Of a stretch of 64,000 nt of DNA, positions 1 to 8,754 are shown one piece after another; position 1 is the first letter of the stretch, and the number at the start of each line of letters is the position of its first letter. Both the position numbers and the translations under genes were made by a program. Below the pieces are notes generated by a model that was given only the letters and a program-made list of their open reading frames with translations, searched no databases and had not been told where the DNA came from. This stretch comes from JAEUHZ01 sp964552795. Lineage in GTDB: Bacteria > Planctomycetota > UBA1135 > GCA-002686595. The stretch spans positions 186,001 to 250,000 of the forward strand of contig CAZKIO010000001.1 in NCBI GenBank assembly GCA_964552795.1. Direction: 5' to 3'.

Positions 1-3000
1 AGGGGGCGGCACGGCGGCAAGACGTACTTTTCCGCGACTGGCAGGCTAGAGGCGATGGAAGACACGAGCGGCAACCAGCTCGCGTTCGCCTACAACGCAA
101 CCAGCGGGCTGCTGGAAACGGTGTACGACTCCTACGGCCGGGCGATCTCGTTCACCTATGCGAATGGACGGCTGATTCAGGTTCAAGACTACCTCGGGCG
201 CAAGGTGGTCTACAGCTACGACAGCAGCAACCGGCTCTCATCGGTACGTTCTCCGCTCGTCACCTCAACCGGCGACTTCAACAACTTCCCCAGCGGGCGC
301 ACCGAGGTCTACGAGTACGACGAATGCCTGCTGGAGAAGATCCATAGCCCCCAAGACGTTGCCGAGCAGCGCGGCGCATCGGTCGAGTTCGACTACGAGA
401 CGTGGGGGAGTTCCGGGCCGTGGTGCACAAAGCAGCGCTTGGGCAGCGACTGGATTCACTACTACTACGACTCGGTCAACGTGTCGTCGGGCGAGGCGGT
501 GAAGTGCCGGGTCGTCGACCGCAACGCGAACGAGACCACGTACACGTTCTCGCCTGGAGGACACGCGCTCAAGATCGACGAGGTCGTCGCCGCTGCCAGC
601 ACGGGCCACCTCTACCGGTACATCACGTACAACGACCACGGTGAGGTGCTCGAAGTGCTGCGTCGTGACGGGACCAAGGAGGTGCGGGTCTACGACAGCA
701 GCGCAAGCTACAGGTCAGCCCGAGGGAACCTGCTCGAGCGCAAGATTCTCGCCGCGACGGGCTCCCCGCCCGCAGAGATCGTGGAGACGTTCGCCTGGGA
801 GCCCGTGTTCCAGCACATCTGCTTCACCACAGATCCGCTGGGGAACAGAACGGACTTTCTGTGCGACTACATGGAGGGCAGCTGCGACTCGCAGGACTCC
901 AACTACAACCTGGACCAGATCGCCAGCGAGATGGGGATCAGTCTGACCGAGGCTGGCACCCTGCTGGGATGCGGCAGCACGTCGCTGCTGAAGAACGCCG
1001 ACCTGAACGGCGATGGCCAGATCGATGCCCGCGTAGACGGGAAGAACATCGCGCGGCTCTACCCGCGCGTGACCCTCTCGAACCTGGGTGGGGTGAGCGG
1101 GCAGGCCGGCCACGAGCAGGGCGCATCCCAACCGCAGAGTGCCGTGCAGACGTACTCGTACAACCAGTACGGTCAGCGCACGGCCGACACGGATCCGGAA
1201 GAGAACGTCACCGTCTACCTCTACTACCCTGAGGGCGACCCCGACGGCGACGGTCAGGACATCATCTCGGGGCTGGACACGACGACCGGTGGGTACCTGA
1301 AGCAGGTGGTTCAAGACACCGCCCTGCTCGCGACCCTTGTGCCCGGACTGAGCACGCGAGCCCTCGCAACGGACTTCGGGCGCAACTCGGGTCTCGATCC
1401 CGCGGAGACGGAGCGCAAGACCGACTACATGTACGATCGCGCGGGGAACATCACGGCGGTGATCGATCCCCGTGGCGTGAAGACCCAATACTTCGTCAAC
1501 GAGCTGAACGAGGTGTGGAAGACGCTGTATGCCGCAGACGTGTCCGCCGTGTCCAGCCGACACGGTGGCTGCGATCCGCAGACGGCCGAGTCCCTCACGG
1601 CCCTCCAGTACGACGCCCAAACGGCCTACGACCACAACGGCAACGTCATTGGGCAGTTCATTGTCAACACTGGAGGATTGCCAGACAGTGAAGACGGCGG
1701 AGATGCCAAGCACTGCTGGGAGCGCACGTTCGCCTATGATGCCAGGGACCGCAAGATCGAGGCGCGGATCGAGATCGGTCCTTCGGGAGAAGATGAGTTT
1801 GCCATCTGGTCGCTGTCCTACGACGGGAACGACAACCTGGAATACGCCACCGACTCGGGGGGCAACACTACCAAGTACACCTACGATGAACGCGATCTGG
1901 TGCTGTCAATCAAGGCGGCCTACGGCACAGGCACAGGCAGCGAGCTGACAAAGACGATCGTCTACGGTCCTCATGGCCGTCCCGAGTTCGAGGCGATTGC
2001 GACGAACTCGACGGTCTTCCTGTACGACGGATTTAGTCGGCTACAGGCGGTCGTTGACGCAGTCGGCAGTGAGACTGTCTACACCTACGACAACGCGTCC
2101 AACGTCCGCAGCATCACTGCCAAGGGAAAGACAGGCGGCGCCAGCCCTACGGGCAGCAGCCCACTCGCAAACACATCGGGCAACGTCTCGCTGAGGCTCC
2201 AGGAGTTCACCTACGACGAGCGGCACCGCCTGGTTCGGGTCGACGTGTCTGCCCCCACAGGCACGGCCCTGATCGATGGAGATCTCAGCGCCAGCGACGG
2301 CAAGGTCACGGCGCGGTACGACTACGACAGGCTTGGGAGACAGACCTTCATCGTCGAGGATGACAAGGCGACTACCGAGACCCGTTACGACGGAGCCGGG
2401 CGAGCGATCCTGACGACCGACACGGTCGGCAACCAGACGGCCGTCTGCTACGACGACAACGGCAACGCCGTCAAGGTAACGGCGGTCGAGGTCTACCCGT
2501 CGGGCTTCACGCTTTCCAGCAAGAGCTACGAGACCTACAGCTACTTCGACGCGCTCGATCGGGCGATCTCGGTTACGGACAACATCGGCCAGACCCAGCG
2601 GTACGTCTACGACTCGCGCGGGAACGTGATCACGTCGACGGACGCCAACGGCTCGATGACGCCCGCGATCACGATCAACGGGAGGAACGCGAACCAGCCC
2701 GGCAGCGAGAGGCGGTACTGGTACGACGGCCTCAATCGGCCGTGGCGCGAAGAGTACGACGTCACCGGGAACACCTGGAACCCCGACGACAAGATCCGGA
2801 TCTCAAGAAGCTGGAACGCAGCTCAGCTCCTGAAGTCGCAGACCGACGACAACGGGAAGGCGACCTCCTGGACCTACAACGCCCGCAGGCAGCCGGTGCG
2901 GCAGACGTTCGCGGACAACACGTACGAGGAGTATCGCTATGACAGCAACCTCGGCTGGCTGGACAGGGTGACTGATGCCAGGGGCAACACGAAAGACCTG

Positions 3001-4908
3001 AGTAGAGACCTCGCGGGCCGGCTGACTGGCGTCAGCGTTGGGCTGGGTAGCGGGTCGTCGACGTACGACGGATCGACAACCCAATCCTTCGAGTACGACG
3101 GACTCAACCGTCAGACGGAGGCTGTCGATTTGCTCAATTCCACGCTGGGCTCGTGGACCGTCGAGAGAGAGTACGACGCGCTCTCTCGCGTGGTCACGGA
3201 TAAGCAGGGTGGACAGACCGTCTCCAACGCGTGGAGGGAGGAGGGCAAGAGAACCCAGCTCAAGTACCCCGGCTCCGGTCCGGCGGTAACGTACAGCCAC
3301 GATGCGCTCGACCGAGTCGCCACGATCACGGCGGGCGGCGTGGCCCTCGCGTCCTACGAGTATGCGGGCACCGGGCGGCTTCTCACTCGTTCGCTCAACC
3401 TCACCTCCACCAAGCGCCTCCACGAGCGCCATCACAACAACGCGGGGGACGACTCGGCCTACTACGACGGCGTCGGGCGCCCGATTCGGCAAGACAACGT
3501 CAACCGCTTCGGGATCGTGCAATCAGGGTTCGAGCACGGGTTCAGTCGAACGAACCAGCGCACCTACGAGCGACGCACCCACACATCGCCGGTCGTCGGT
3601 GACCGGTACACGAACGACGAGGTCTACCGGCTGACGACCTTCGATCGCGACCTCGCGAGCACGAACCTCGACCAGCCCGGGACCGGCACGCCCGGATCGT
3701 GGAAATCTTGGAGCCTCGACGGTGTTCACAACTGGGGGCAGACATCGACGGGCGCAGGCTCGGTGCCCAACACCGTGAACTCCGTCAACGAGTACACGGC
3801 CTTTGGGAGTAACACTCCCGGCTACGACGCGGACGGCAACATGACCAGCCCCCACACGGGGGCGGGTGGAACGGTCGTGCTCAAGTACGACGCGTTCAAT
3901 CGGCTGCGCCGCGTCGAGGATGGCAGTTCGTACGTCGAGCACCACTACGATGCCAACGGCCGGCGTGTGCGCACCATCACGAGCGGGGTCACGGGCGCCC
4001 CGTCCGCCGTCACCTACTACTACGACGGCTGGGACGTCATCGAGGAGCACGACGGCAGCAACGCCGTGATGCGCAGGTTCGTGCTGGGGTCGATGGACGA
4101 ACCGCTGAGGCTGGAGAACCTCTCGTTCCATCCAGGAACCGGAACCTACTTCTACCACCGCTCGACGCTGGGGCATGTCGTCGCGCTGACCGACACGAAC
4201 GGGGACGTCGTCGAGCGGTACACCTACGACGCATACGGGACGCCGCAGTTCGAGGATGCCTCGAGCGCGGTGAAGTCGGTGACGCGGTCGGACTATGGGA
4301 ACCCGTACCTGTTCACGGCGCGGCGGTACGAGCCGTGGATCCTGGGGCTCTACGAGTTCAGGCATCGGGTGTACTTCCCGGAACGGGGGAGGTTCTTGCA
4401 GAGGGATCCAATTGGGACATACGGAAGCATAGTTGAGCTTGGAAATCCGTATAGCTACGCAGGCTCCAGACCCTTGGACATGGTGGACCCCTACGGTGAG
4501 CAGGCACAAGCCGCACTGTGGACTGCCGCGGTGCTGGACCCAGAGCCAGTCACGAAGGTGATTCTTATCACTGCTGCAGTTGTAGTCACTGTTGCGACCG
4601 TTGTTGCCGTGGCGGACGCAGTGCCGAGTTCACCGATGGCCCACGACCGCAAGCGCCAGAGTACGGGCCGTGCAAGCAGGGAACGACACCAAGAGGGCCT
4701 AGCGCGACAGGCCCGGGATCTTCAGCGCAAGCTTGATCGACTCAAGCGAAATAAGGCATCGGAGGGAGCAATTAAGAAGGCGCAAGACAAGCTTGCCAAG
4801 GTCAAGAACAGCCTGCAGTTGATCGGTGTGTCAACCTACTGCGGACGAGACGGGGAGCTGATTTTTGTCGTCTGGCCTGAGGTGGAGCAGCACGGAAACA
4901 AGATATGA
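1..4908 (+). CDS. RHS/YD-repeat protein, 5' end outside window
   Basis: The frame is open to base 1, so the start lies upstream and the ATG at 55 is internal. The visible ~1,635 residues are an array of YD repeats (YDxxGR, YTYDAxG, TYDERD types) that in RHS proteins form a beta-shell around a toxin. A calcium-loop-like DLNGDGQID occurs near 1000-1029. The RHS-associated core (about 4150-4497) has GRFLQRDPIG and ends at DPYG (4486-4497), the usual autoproteolysis point. About 136 residues follow: a hydrophobic segment (about 4558-4620), then a lysine/arginine-rich coiled-coil-like stretch and a short C-terminus that I do not recognise. Base composition is visibly less GC-rich after the core. 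By analogy with the family the C-terminus is a delivered toxin, but no catalytic motif supports that here. Confidence 0.9.
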   Translation, partial: RGRHGGKTYFSATGRLEAMEDTSGNQLAFAYNATSGLLETVYDSYGRAISFTYANGRLIQVQDYLGRKVVYSYDSSNRLSSVRSPLVTSTGDFNNFPSGRTEVYEYDECLLEKIHSPQDVAEQRGASVEFDYETWGSSGPWCTKQRLGSDWIHYYYDSVNVSSGEAVKCRVVDRNANETTYTFSPGGHALKIDEVVAAASTGHLYRYITYNDHGEVLEVLRRDGTKEVRVYDSSASYRSARGNLLERKILAATGSPPAEIVETFAWEPVFQHICFTTDPLGNRTDFLCDYMEGSCDSQDSNYNLDQIASEMGISLTEAGTLLGCGSTSLLKNADLNGDGQIDARVDGKNIARLYPRVTLSNLGGVSGQAGHEQGASQPQSAVQTYSYNQYGQRTADTDPEENVTVYLYYPEGDPDGDGQDIISGLDTTTGGYLKQVVQDTALLATLVPGLSTRALATDFGRNSGLDPAETERKTDYMYDRAGNITAVIDPRGVKTQYFVNELNEVWKTLYAADVSAVSSRHGGCDPQTAESLTALQYDAQTAYDHNGNVIGQFIVNTGGLPDSEDGGDAKHCWERTFAYDARDRKIEARIEIGPSGEDEFAIWSLSYDGNDNLEYATDSGGNTTKYTYDERDLVLSIKAAYGTGTGSELTKTIVYGPHGRPEFEAIATNSTVFLYDGFSRLQAVVDAVGSETVYTYDNASNVRSITAKGKTGGASPTGSSPLANTSGNVSLRLQEFTYDERHRLVRVDVSAPTGTALIDGDLSASDGKVTARYDYDRLGRQTFIVEDDKATTETRYDGAGRAILTTDTVGNQTAVCYDDNGNAVKVTAVEVYPSGFTLSSKSYETYSYFDALDRAISVTDNIGQTQRYVYDSRGNVITSTDANGSMTPAITINGRNANQPGSERRYWYDGLNRPWREEYDVTGNTWNPDDKIRISRSWNAAQLLKSQTDDNGKATSWTYNARRQPVRQTFADNTYEEYRYDSNLGWLDRVTDARGNTKDLSRDLAGRLTGVSVGLGSGSSTYDGSTTQSFEYDGLNRQTEAVDLLNSTLGSWTVEREYDALSRVVTDKQGGQTVSNAWREEGKRTQLKYPGSGPAVTYSHDALDRVATITAGGVALASYEYAGTGRLLTRSLNLTSTKRLHERHHNNAGDDSAYYDGVGRPIRQDNVNRFGIVQSGFEHGFSRTNQRTYERRTHTSPVVGDRYTNDEVYRLTTFDRDLASTNLDQPGTGTPGSWKSWSLDGVHNWGQTSTGAGSVPNTVNSVNEYTAFGSNTPGYDADGNMTSPHTGAGGTVVLKYDAFNRLRRVEDGSSYVEHHYDANGRRVRTITSGVTGAPSAVTYYYDGWDVIEEHDGSNAVMRRFVLGSMDEPLRLENLSFHPGTGTYFYHRSTLGHVVALTDTNGDVVERYTYDAYGTPQFEDASSAVKSVTRSDYGNPYLFTARRYEPWILGLYEFRHRVYFPERGRFLQRDPIGTYGSIVELGNPYSYAGSRPLDMVDPYGEQAQAALWTAAVLDPEPVTKVILITAAVVVTVATVVAVADAVPSSPMAHDRKRQSTGRASRERHQEGLARQARDLQRKLDRLKRNKASEGAIKKAQDKLAKVKNSLQLIGVSTYCGRDGELIFVVWPEVEQHGNKI

Positions 4909-5306
4909 ATTGTACGCGGATGTGCGCCAGGTGTGCCGACCACATCCGTTTCAATCTGTCCCCTGTTGGACCGCTGCTAGACTCAAGCTGCGGATGACAG
5001 GCTCTGGAGCGCCTTGGAGACAGTGTCTGGGCCTGTCTGCCGCCCCTATGGGAAACAGACACCCCGGGTCGAGCAATGCTCGATACTCGGCACCTGATTC
5101 CGCGAAGACCAAGGACCGCGGCTGCCCGACTTCGATCAGCGACTGGCACTTCCGAATAGTCGTCTGCGCCCGGCGAGCCCTGCTCGCGGCTCATATGCTG
5201 ATCCGCTCCACCGAAGTGCGGATCACCATCGTCCTGAAGGAGGCCCTAAGCGCGTGACATGTCTGGTTCTAGGCGGAGAGGGGGGGAATGAGTGTAGCAT
5301 GTATCC
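4909..5306. other. Intergenic region without a convincing gene
   Basis: No frame looks like a conserved protein; an overlapping + strand frame (4865-5257) has Cys/Arg/Ser-rich, shadow-like composition. An 8-bp inverted repeat TGATCCGC/GCGGATCA (5199-5206 and 5218-5225, 11-base loop) could act as a transcription stop or an operator. Strong Shine-Dalgarno-like purine tracts at about 5238 and 5275-5287 precede only very short frames. An immunity gene is often found right after an RHS toxin, but none is recognisable here. Confidence 0.5.
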
Positions 5307-6158
5307 ATGAGCAGAGACGAGACAGAGTACCTGTGCCAGCAAGGAATCAAGGCCCTCGTGAGCGATAGGCCGACCGAAGCTCTCGCTTTCTTCTCCAGGG
5401 CAAGGGATCTCGACCACAGCAGCCTGAGTGCTAGGAAGGGGTACTACAAGGCGCTATCGATCGTGTACCCGCTCAATAGCGTGGCTCAAGTGGGCCTTGC
5501 CGAGGCTTGCTGGGACGCGGGTGAGAGAGCAGAAGGCATCGCTCTGCTGCGCGATGTTGTTGGTAGGGACCCATCCTCCGAACAAGCGCAGTTTTTTCTT
5601 GGGTATTTTCTGTTAGAGGAGGGACACGCAAGTGAGGCCGCTGCTGTCTTGCGGGTGGCCGCCACGCTTGATCCCGATAATGCCGAGACTAGGACGGCAC
5701 TTGCCGCCGCGCTCTTGAGGAGCGGCAACGTTGATGATGCTATCCTTGAGTATGGGGTTGTGCTTAAACGAGAACCGTCCTGTCCGAACGCACTGCTTGG
5801 CCTTGCTGATGCTCTACGCGAATCCGGTCGGCTTGCAGAGGCAGAGATGCTGTACAGACAGCTTGTTGAGTCCGAGCCAGATGGAGTCGAGGGGTACGTG
5901 GGGCTGGGGTGTGTGTTGGAGGCGCAGGGCCGAACGCTGGAGGCGGTCGAGGTGGATCAACTCACCGCGGAGAGGTTCCCTGACGACAACGATATTCAGT
6001 TCAATCTTGCAAGGTCGTTATGGAGAAGTGGTCGCCGTGACGATTCGTTGAGCGTACTGGACAGAATTCTCCGGAGAGATCCAAGTCACTCAGCGGCGGA
6101 GGCTCTGCGAGCTGACTTGGGTGATGACGCCCGACGTAGTGATCCAGGCATCCCGTAG
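5307..6158 (+). CDS. Tetratricopeptide repeat protein
   Basis: 283 residues made almost entirely of degenerate 34-residue TPR units, with recurrent signatures such as A..A....LDPDNAETRTALAAALLRSG, LAEAEMLYRQLVESEPD and SLSVLDRILRRDPSHSAAEA. No signal peptide or membrane segment is seen, so a cytoplasmic scaffold is likely. The first ATG of the frame is used; it has no clear ribosome-binding site, and a purine-rich tract GGAGAGGGGGGG lies before an out-of-frame ATG at 5288. Codon use is less GC-rich than in the genes further right, matching the RHS C-terminus, so the two may have been acquired together. It might be an accessory or immunity partner of the RHS protein, but this rests on position only. 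Confidence 0.75.
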   Translation: MSRDETEYLCQQGIKALVSDRPTEALAFFSRARDLDHSSLSARKGYYKALSIVYPLNSVAQVGLAEACWDAGERAEGIALLRDVVGRDPSSEQAQFFLGYFLLEEGHASEAAAVLRVAATLDPDNAETRTALAAALLRSGNVDDAILEYGVVLKREPSCPNALLGLADALRESGRLAEAEMLYRQLVESEPDGVEGYVGLGCVLEAQGRTLEAVEVDQLTAERFPDDNDIQFNLARSLWRSGRRDDSLSVLDRILRRDPSHSAAEALRADLGDDARRSDPGIP

Positions 6159-6350
6159 GTCCTCGGCCCCAGCAGCGGCAGGAGAGGGCTATGACGAAGA
6201 CCGTCGAGACGCAATCAGAAACTTCAGGTGCTGGGTTGGTAGATCCCTAATCAATGCATGAAGGGTACGCGTCCGGCCAGCCCATCTGGCCGAGCGGTAG
6301 CGAGTGCCCGATCCTCGGGGCATGAGCACACCCTCCGCATGCGTCCGACA

Positions 6351-6419
6351 CTTGAGGAAATCGGACTCTCCACTTCGATCGTCGCATTTCCGACATAATG
6401 CGACGATCCTGCCCTCAAG
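6351..6419. repeat. Nested palindrome with 12-8-12 core, recombinase-site-like
   Basis: The core is a perfect inverted repeat: GATCGTCGCATT at 6377-6388 and AATGCGACGATC at 6397-6408, separated by 8 bases (TCCGACAT). Outer arms CTTGAGG (6351-6357) and CCTCAAG (6413-6419) also pair. Two 12-base arms around an 8-base spacer is the geometry of tyrosine-recombinase crossover sites (lox-type), and two tyrosine recombinase genes plus a related fragment lie downstream. It could equally be a transcription terminator or an operator. Confidence 0.55.
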
Positions 6420-6553
6420 GCGCACGGGATCCGTCGACACGCCGAGTTGCACTCAAACTGCCCCAGAATCGGGGTCACGCGCGACCCCCCGATCCCGGCA
6501 CTCGCGAACCCTAACCCCTGTGACGCGGCCGAGTTGGAAACTGCATCCGGGGT

Positions 6554-6613
6554 GAAGTTCGGAGTGAAGTTTGGGGAAGTTCGGGAGGTGTGGCCACGAA
6601 CCCCCCAAACTTC
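6554..6613. repeat. Iteron-like GAAGTTYGG repeats with inverted copy
   Basis: GAAGTTCGG, GAAGTTTGG and GAAGTTCGG occur at 6554-6562, 6566-6574 and 6576-6584. An inverted copy CCAAACTTC lies at 6605-6613. The middle copy forms an 11-bp inverted repeat, GAAGTTTGGGG (6566-6576) with CCCCAAACTTC (6603-6613). Spacing of 10-12 bases suggests protein-binding sites on one helix face, as in a replication origin, a terminase (pac/cos) site or an operator. Confidence 0.5.
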
Positions 6614-7006
6614 CCCTGAGCTTCCCCCAAGCCGCGAGGGGCCTCGAGCCTGTTCGAGGGATTCGATCGCGGCGGCGGCGGCGACGATTGGGGAGATCCT
6701 TCGCGGCCGGAGTGCCAGCTCGCCCGATGCGCGATGTTCCATGATCGTGCACCGCATGCGCGCCTCCTCGTGCGCGTCGGCGTGCCCCCCCGGGGACGCG
6801 GCAGCGCCGACCCGCGGGCGTGCGCGTGCGCATGACATCAACGCAGGTGTCACGGAACTTCCCGTGCACGGCCCGCTTGTCGCGCCTCGTGCGCCTGCTA
6901 GATTGAGAGCACAAACAGTCGAGACCATTCATCGAGGGCGCTCCTGTCTAGAGCGCCACCAACTCCAGGGTCTCAAGCCCGGCCACCCAGTGGCCGCGGA
7001 GTTGGT

Positions 7007-8284
7007 ATGCACGCGAAGCTCTCGGTCGAGTGGGTCCCGATCAACCGGGTTCACCTGAACCCCGCGAACCCGCGCCACAACGACGCCGGCGTCCCGCACC
7101 TGGCGGACTCCCTGGTGCGGTTCGGTTGGCAGCAGCCCCTCGTCGCCAAGCGTTCGGGCGAGGTGCTCGCCGGCAACACGCGCCTGAAGGCCGCCCTTCG
7201 CCTGGGCATGGCCGAGGTGCCGGTCGTGTGGTTCGAGGGCACGGATATCGAGGCACTGGCCTACTCGATCGCCGACAACCGCCTGCACGAGCTCAGCTCG
7301 TGGGTGGAGTCCGACCTGGCCCGCATCCTGACCACGCTGCGTGAGGAAGACGCCCTCTCCGGCGTCGGCTACGACCCCGGCTCGATCGACGAGCTCCTGC
7401 AACGGCTCAACGACGAGCTGCCCCCGGCGGAGCTCGAAGACCCCGGCCCCGAGGAGCCGCCGCTCCGGCCGGTCACGCGCACCGGCGACCTGTGGTACCT
7501 CGGCGAGCACCGGATTCTTTGCGGCGACTCGACCCAGGCCGAGAGCTACGCCCGGCTCCTCGGCGACGAGCGCGTGCCGCTGCTCTCGACGGACCCGCCG
7601 TACTGCGTCAACTACACCGGCCAGGACCGACCGATCCACGACGGCAAGCCCTCGGGCAAGGACTGGTCGCACGTCTACCGCGAGATCGACATCGCGGACC
7701 TGGGTCAGTTCCTGGACGGGGTCTTCTCCGCCGCGCTGCCGCGCCTGGCGGACGGCGGTGCGGTCTACGTGTGGCACGCCCACGTCCAGCAGCCGACCAT
7801 CGCGGCCGCGTTCGAGCGCCACGGGCTCTTGCTCCACCAGGTGCTCGTGTGGGTGAAGCCTACGGCCGTGTTCGGCCACAGCTACTACCGCTGGCGGCAC
7901 GAGCCCTGCGCCTTTGGCTGGCGCAGAGGCTCCAAGCCCAAGCACGGCGTCGGCCAGATGGACACCGTCTGGGAGGCGGACTGGGAGGGCAAGGCGCGCG
8001 TGGTGGGCAACGAGCATCCAACTCAGAAGCCCCTGCGGCTCTTCGAGCTGCCCATGGAGCAGCACACGCACCGTGGTGACCTCGTGCTGGAGCCGTTCTC
8101 CGGTTCGGGAAGCCAGCTCGTCGCGGCCGAGCGCCTGGGTCGGCGCTGCCGCGCGATCGAGATCCAGCCGGCCTTCGTCGACGTCGCGATCCGCCGCTGG
8201 CAGAAGGCCAGCGGGAAGGTCGCCCGGCTGGAGGAGGGGGGCAGGTCCTACGACGAGCTCGCGACCGAGCGGAGTGTTCCGTGA
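7007..8284 (+). CDS. ParB-like nuclease / DNA adenine-or-cytosine-N4 methyltransferase fusion
   Basis: 425 residues. Residues ~1-95 are a ParB/sulfiredoxin-type domain (NPRHN, GWQQPLV, VLAGNTRLKAALRLG), common in phage methyltransferases. The rest is an amino-methyltransferase with catalytic DPPY at residues 196-199 and the SAM-binding FSGSG at 364-368. The order (motif IV before motif I) is that of the beta class. HPTQKP near residue 346 is also typical. It transfers a methyl group from SAM to DNA, probably to mark or protect the element's DNA. Its stop overlaps the GTG of the next gene (GTGA), so it is translationally coupled to the terminase genes. No cognate restriction enzyme is present. 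Confidence 0.9.
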   Translation: MHAKLSVEWVPINRVHLNPANPRHNDAGVPHLADSLVRFGWQQPLVAKRSGEVLAGNTRLKAALRLGMAEVPVVWFEGTDIEALAYSIADNRLHELSSWVESDLARILTTLREEDALSGVGYDPGSIDELLQRLNDELPPAELEDPGPEEPPLRPVTRTGDLWYLGEHRILCGDSTQAESYARLLGDERVPLLSTDPPYCVNYTGQDRPIHDGKPSGKDWSHVYREIDIADLGQFLDGVFSAALPRLADGGAVYVWHAHVQQPTIAAAFERHGLLLHQVLVWVKPTAVFGHSYYRWRHEPCAFGWRRGSKPKHGVGQMDTVWEADWEGKARVVGNEHPTQKPLRLFELPMEQHTHRGDLVLEPFSGSGSQLVAAERLGRRCRAIEIQPAFVDVAIRRWQKASGKVARLEEGGRSYDELATERSVP

Positions 8285-8754
8285 ACCGCAAGATCCCCAG
8301 CGACGCCTTCAGCTTCTACCTGAGCCTGGGCGTCGGACGCAGCTACGAGTCGGTTGCCAAGCGATACGGCGTGAGCCGCCGTGCAGTCACCGCGATCGCC
8401 CAGCGCGAAGAGTGGGCCAAGCGCATCGAGACCGTCGAGCGCAAGGCCCGCGAGCGGACCGACGAGCGGGCCATCGAGACGCTCGAGGAGATGAACGATC
8501 GCCACCTGATGACGATGAAGCTCGTGCAGCGAAAGGCCCTGGAGGCCCTGCGCACGATGCCGCTCAAGACGGCGGCCGAGGCGGTGCGGGCGCTCACGGC
8601 CGCGGTCGACGCCGAGCGGACGATCCGCGGAGACCCCGAGGACAAGAAGCAGCTCGACGTCGAGGCGATCATCCGCCGCGAGTACGAGCTGGTCATGGTC
8701 GAGAACGCCGAGGTGGACGGGGTCAGCGATGGCACCCAAGCCCAAGCGTCGTAG
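8281..8754 (+). CDS. Phage terminase small subunit-like protein
   Basis: 157 residues, GTG start overlapping the preceding stop. The N-terminal part (about residues 8-45) contains a helix-turn-helix, YESVAKRYGVSRRAVTAIAQ, as in small terminases that recognise the packaging site. It is followed by a charged helical region (ETVERKARERTDERAIETLEE) fit for oligomerisation. The gene overlaps the large terminase by 26 bases, the usual arrangement. The role is to select the DNA and hand it to the motor. The assignment rests on the HTH plus context; sequence conservation in this family is weak. Confidence 0.75.
   Translation: MNRKIPSDAFSFYLSLGVGRSYESVAKRYGVSRRAVTAIAQREEWAKRIETVERKARERTDERAIETLEEMNDRHLMTMKLVQRKALEALRTMPLKTAAEAVRALTAAVDAERTIRGDPEDKKQLDVEAIIRREYELVMVENAEVDGVSDGTQAQAS

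Larger units (their letters stand above)
6159..7006. other. Repeat-rich non-coding region left of the phage-like block
   Basis: About 850 bases with no convincing gene on either strand. It holds a cluster of structures: a CGGCCAG/CTGGCCG hairpin (6274-6292), a second hairpin around CCCGATCCTCGGG (6307-6319), a long nested palindrome (6351-6419), three GAAGTTYGG direct repeats and an inverted copy (6554-6613). A 19-codon frame at 6191-6250 preceded by GGAGAGGG is too short to judge. Its position directly before the methyltransferase/terminase genes suggests a control, packaging, replication or integration region. Confidence 0.6.

Noticed and set aside
715..1713. 332-codon open frame on the minus strand inside the RHS gene
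   Set aside because: Valine/arginine/histidine-rich composition is the mirror of the RHS codons; no motif, and the + strand protein is clearly real.
4865..5257. Possible immunity gene directly after the RHS toxin
   Set aside because: It overlaps the RHS end, is Cys/Arg/Ser-rich with no fold pattern, and lacks a ribosome-binding site.
6286..6340. tRNA-like stretch (GGCCGAGCGGTAGC with a following hairpin) suggesting a Ser/Leu tRNA
   Set aside because: No acceptor stem and no T-arm GGTTCGAATCC equivalent could be found; the pieces form separate hairpins instead.
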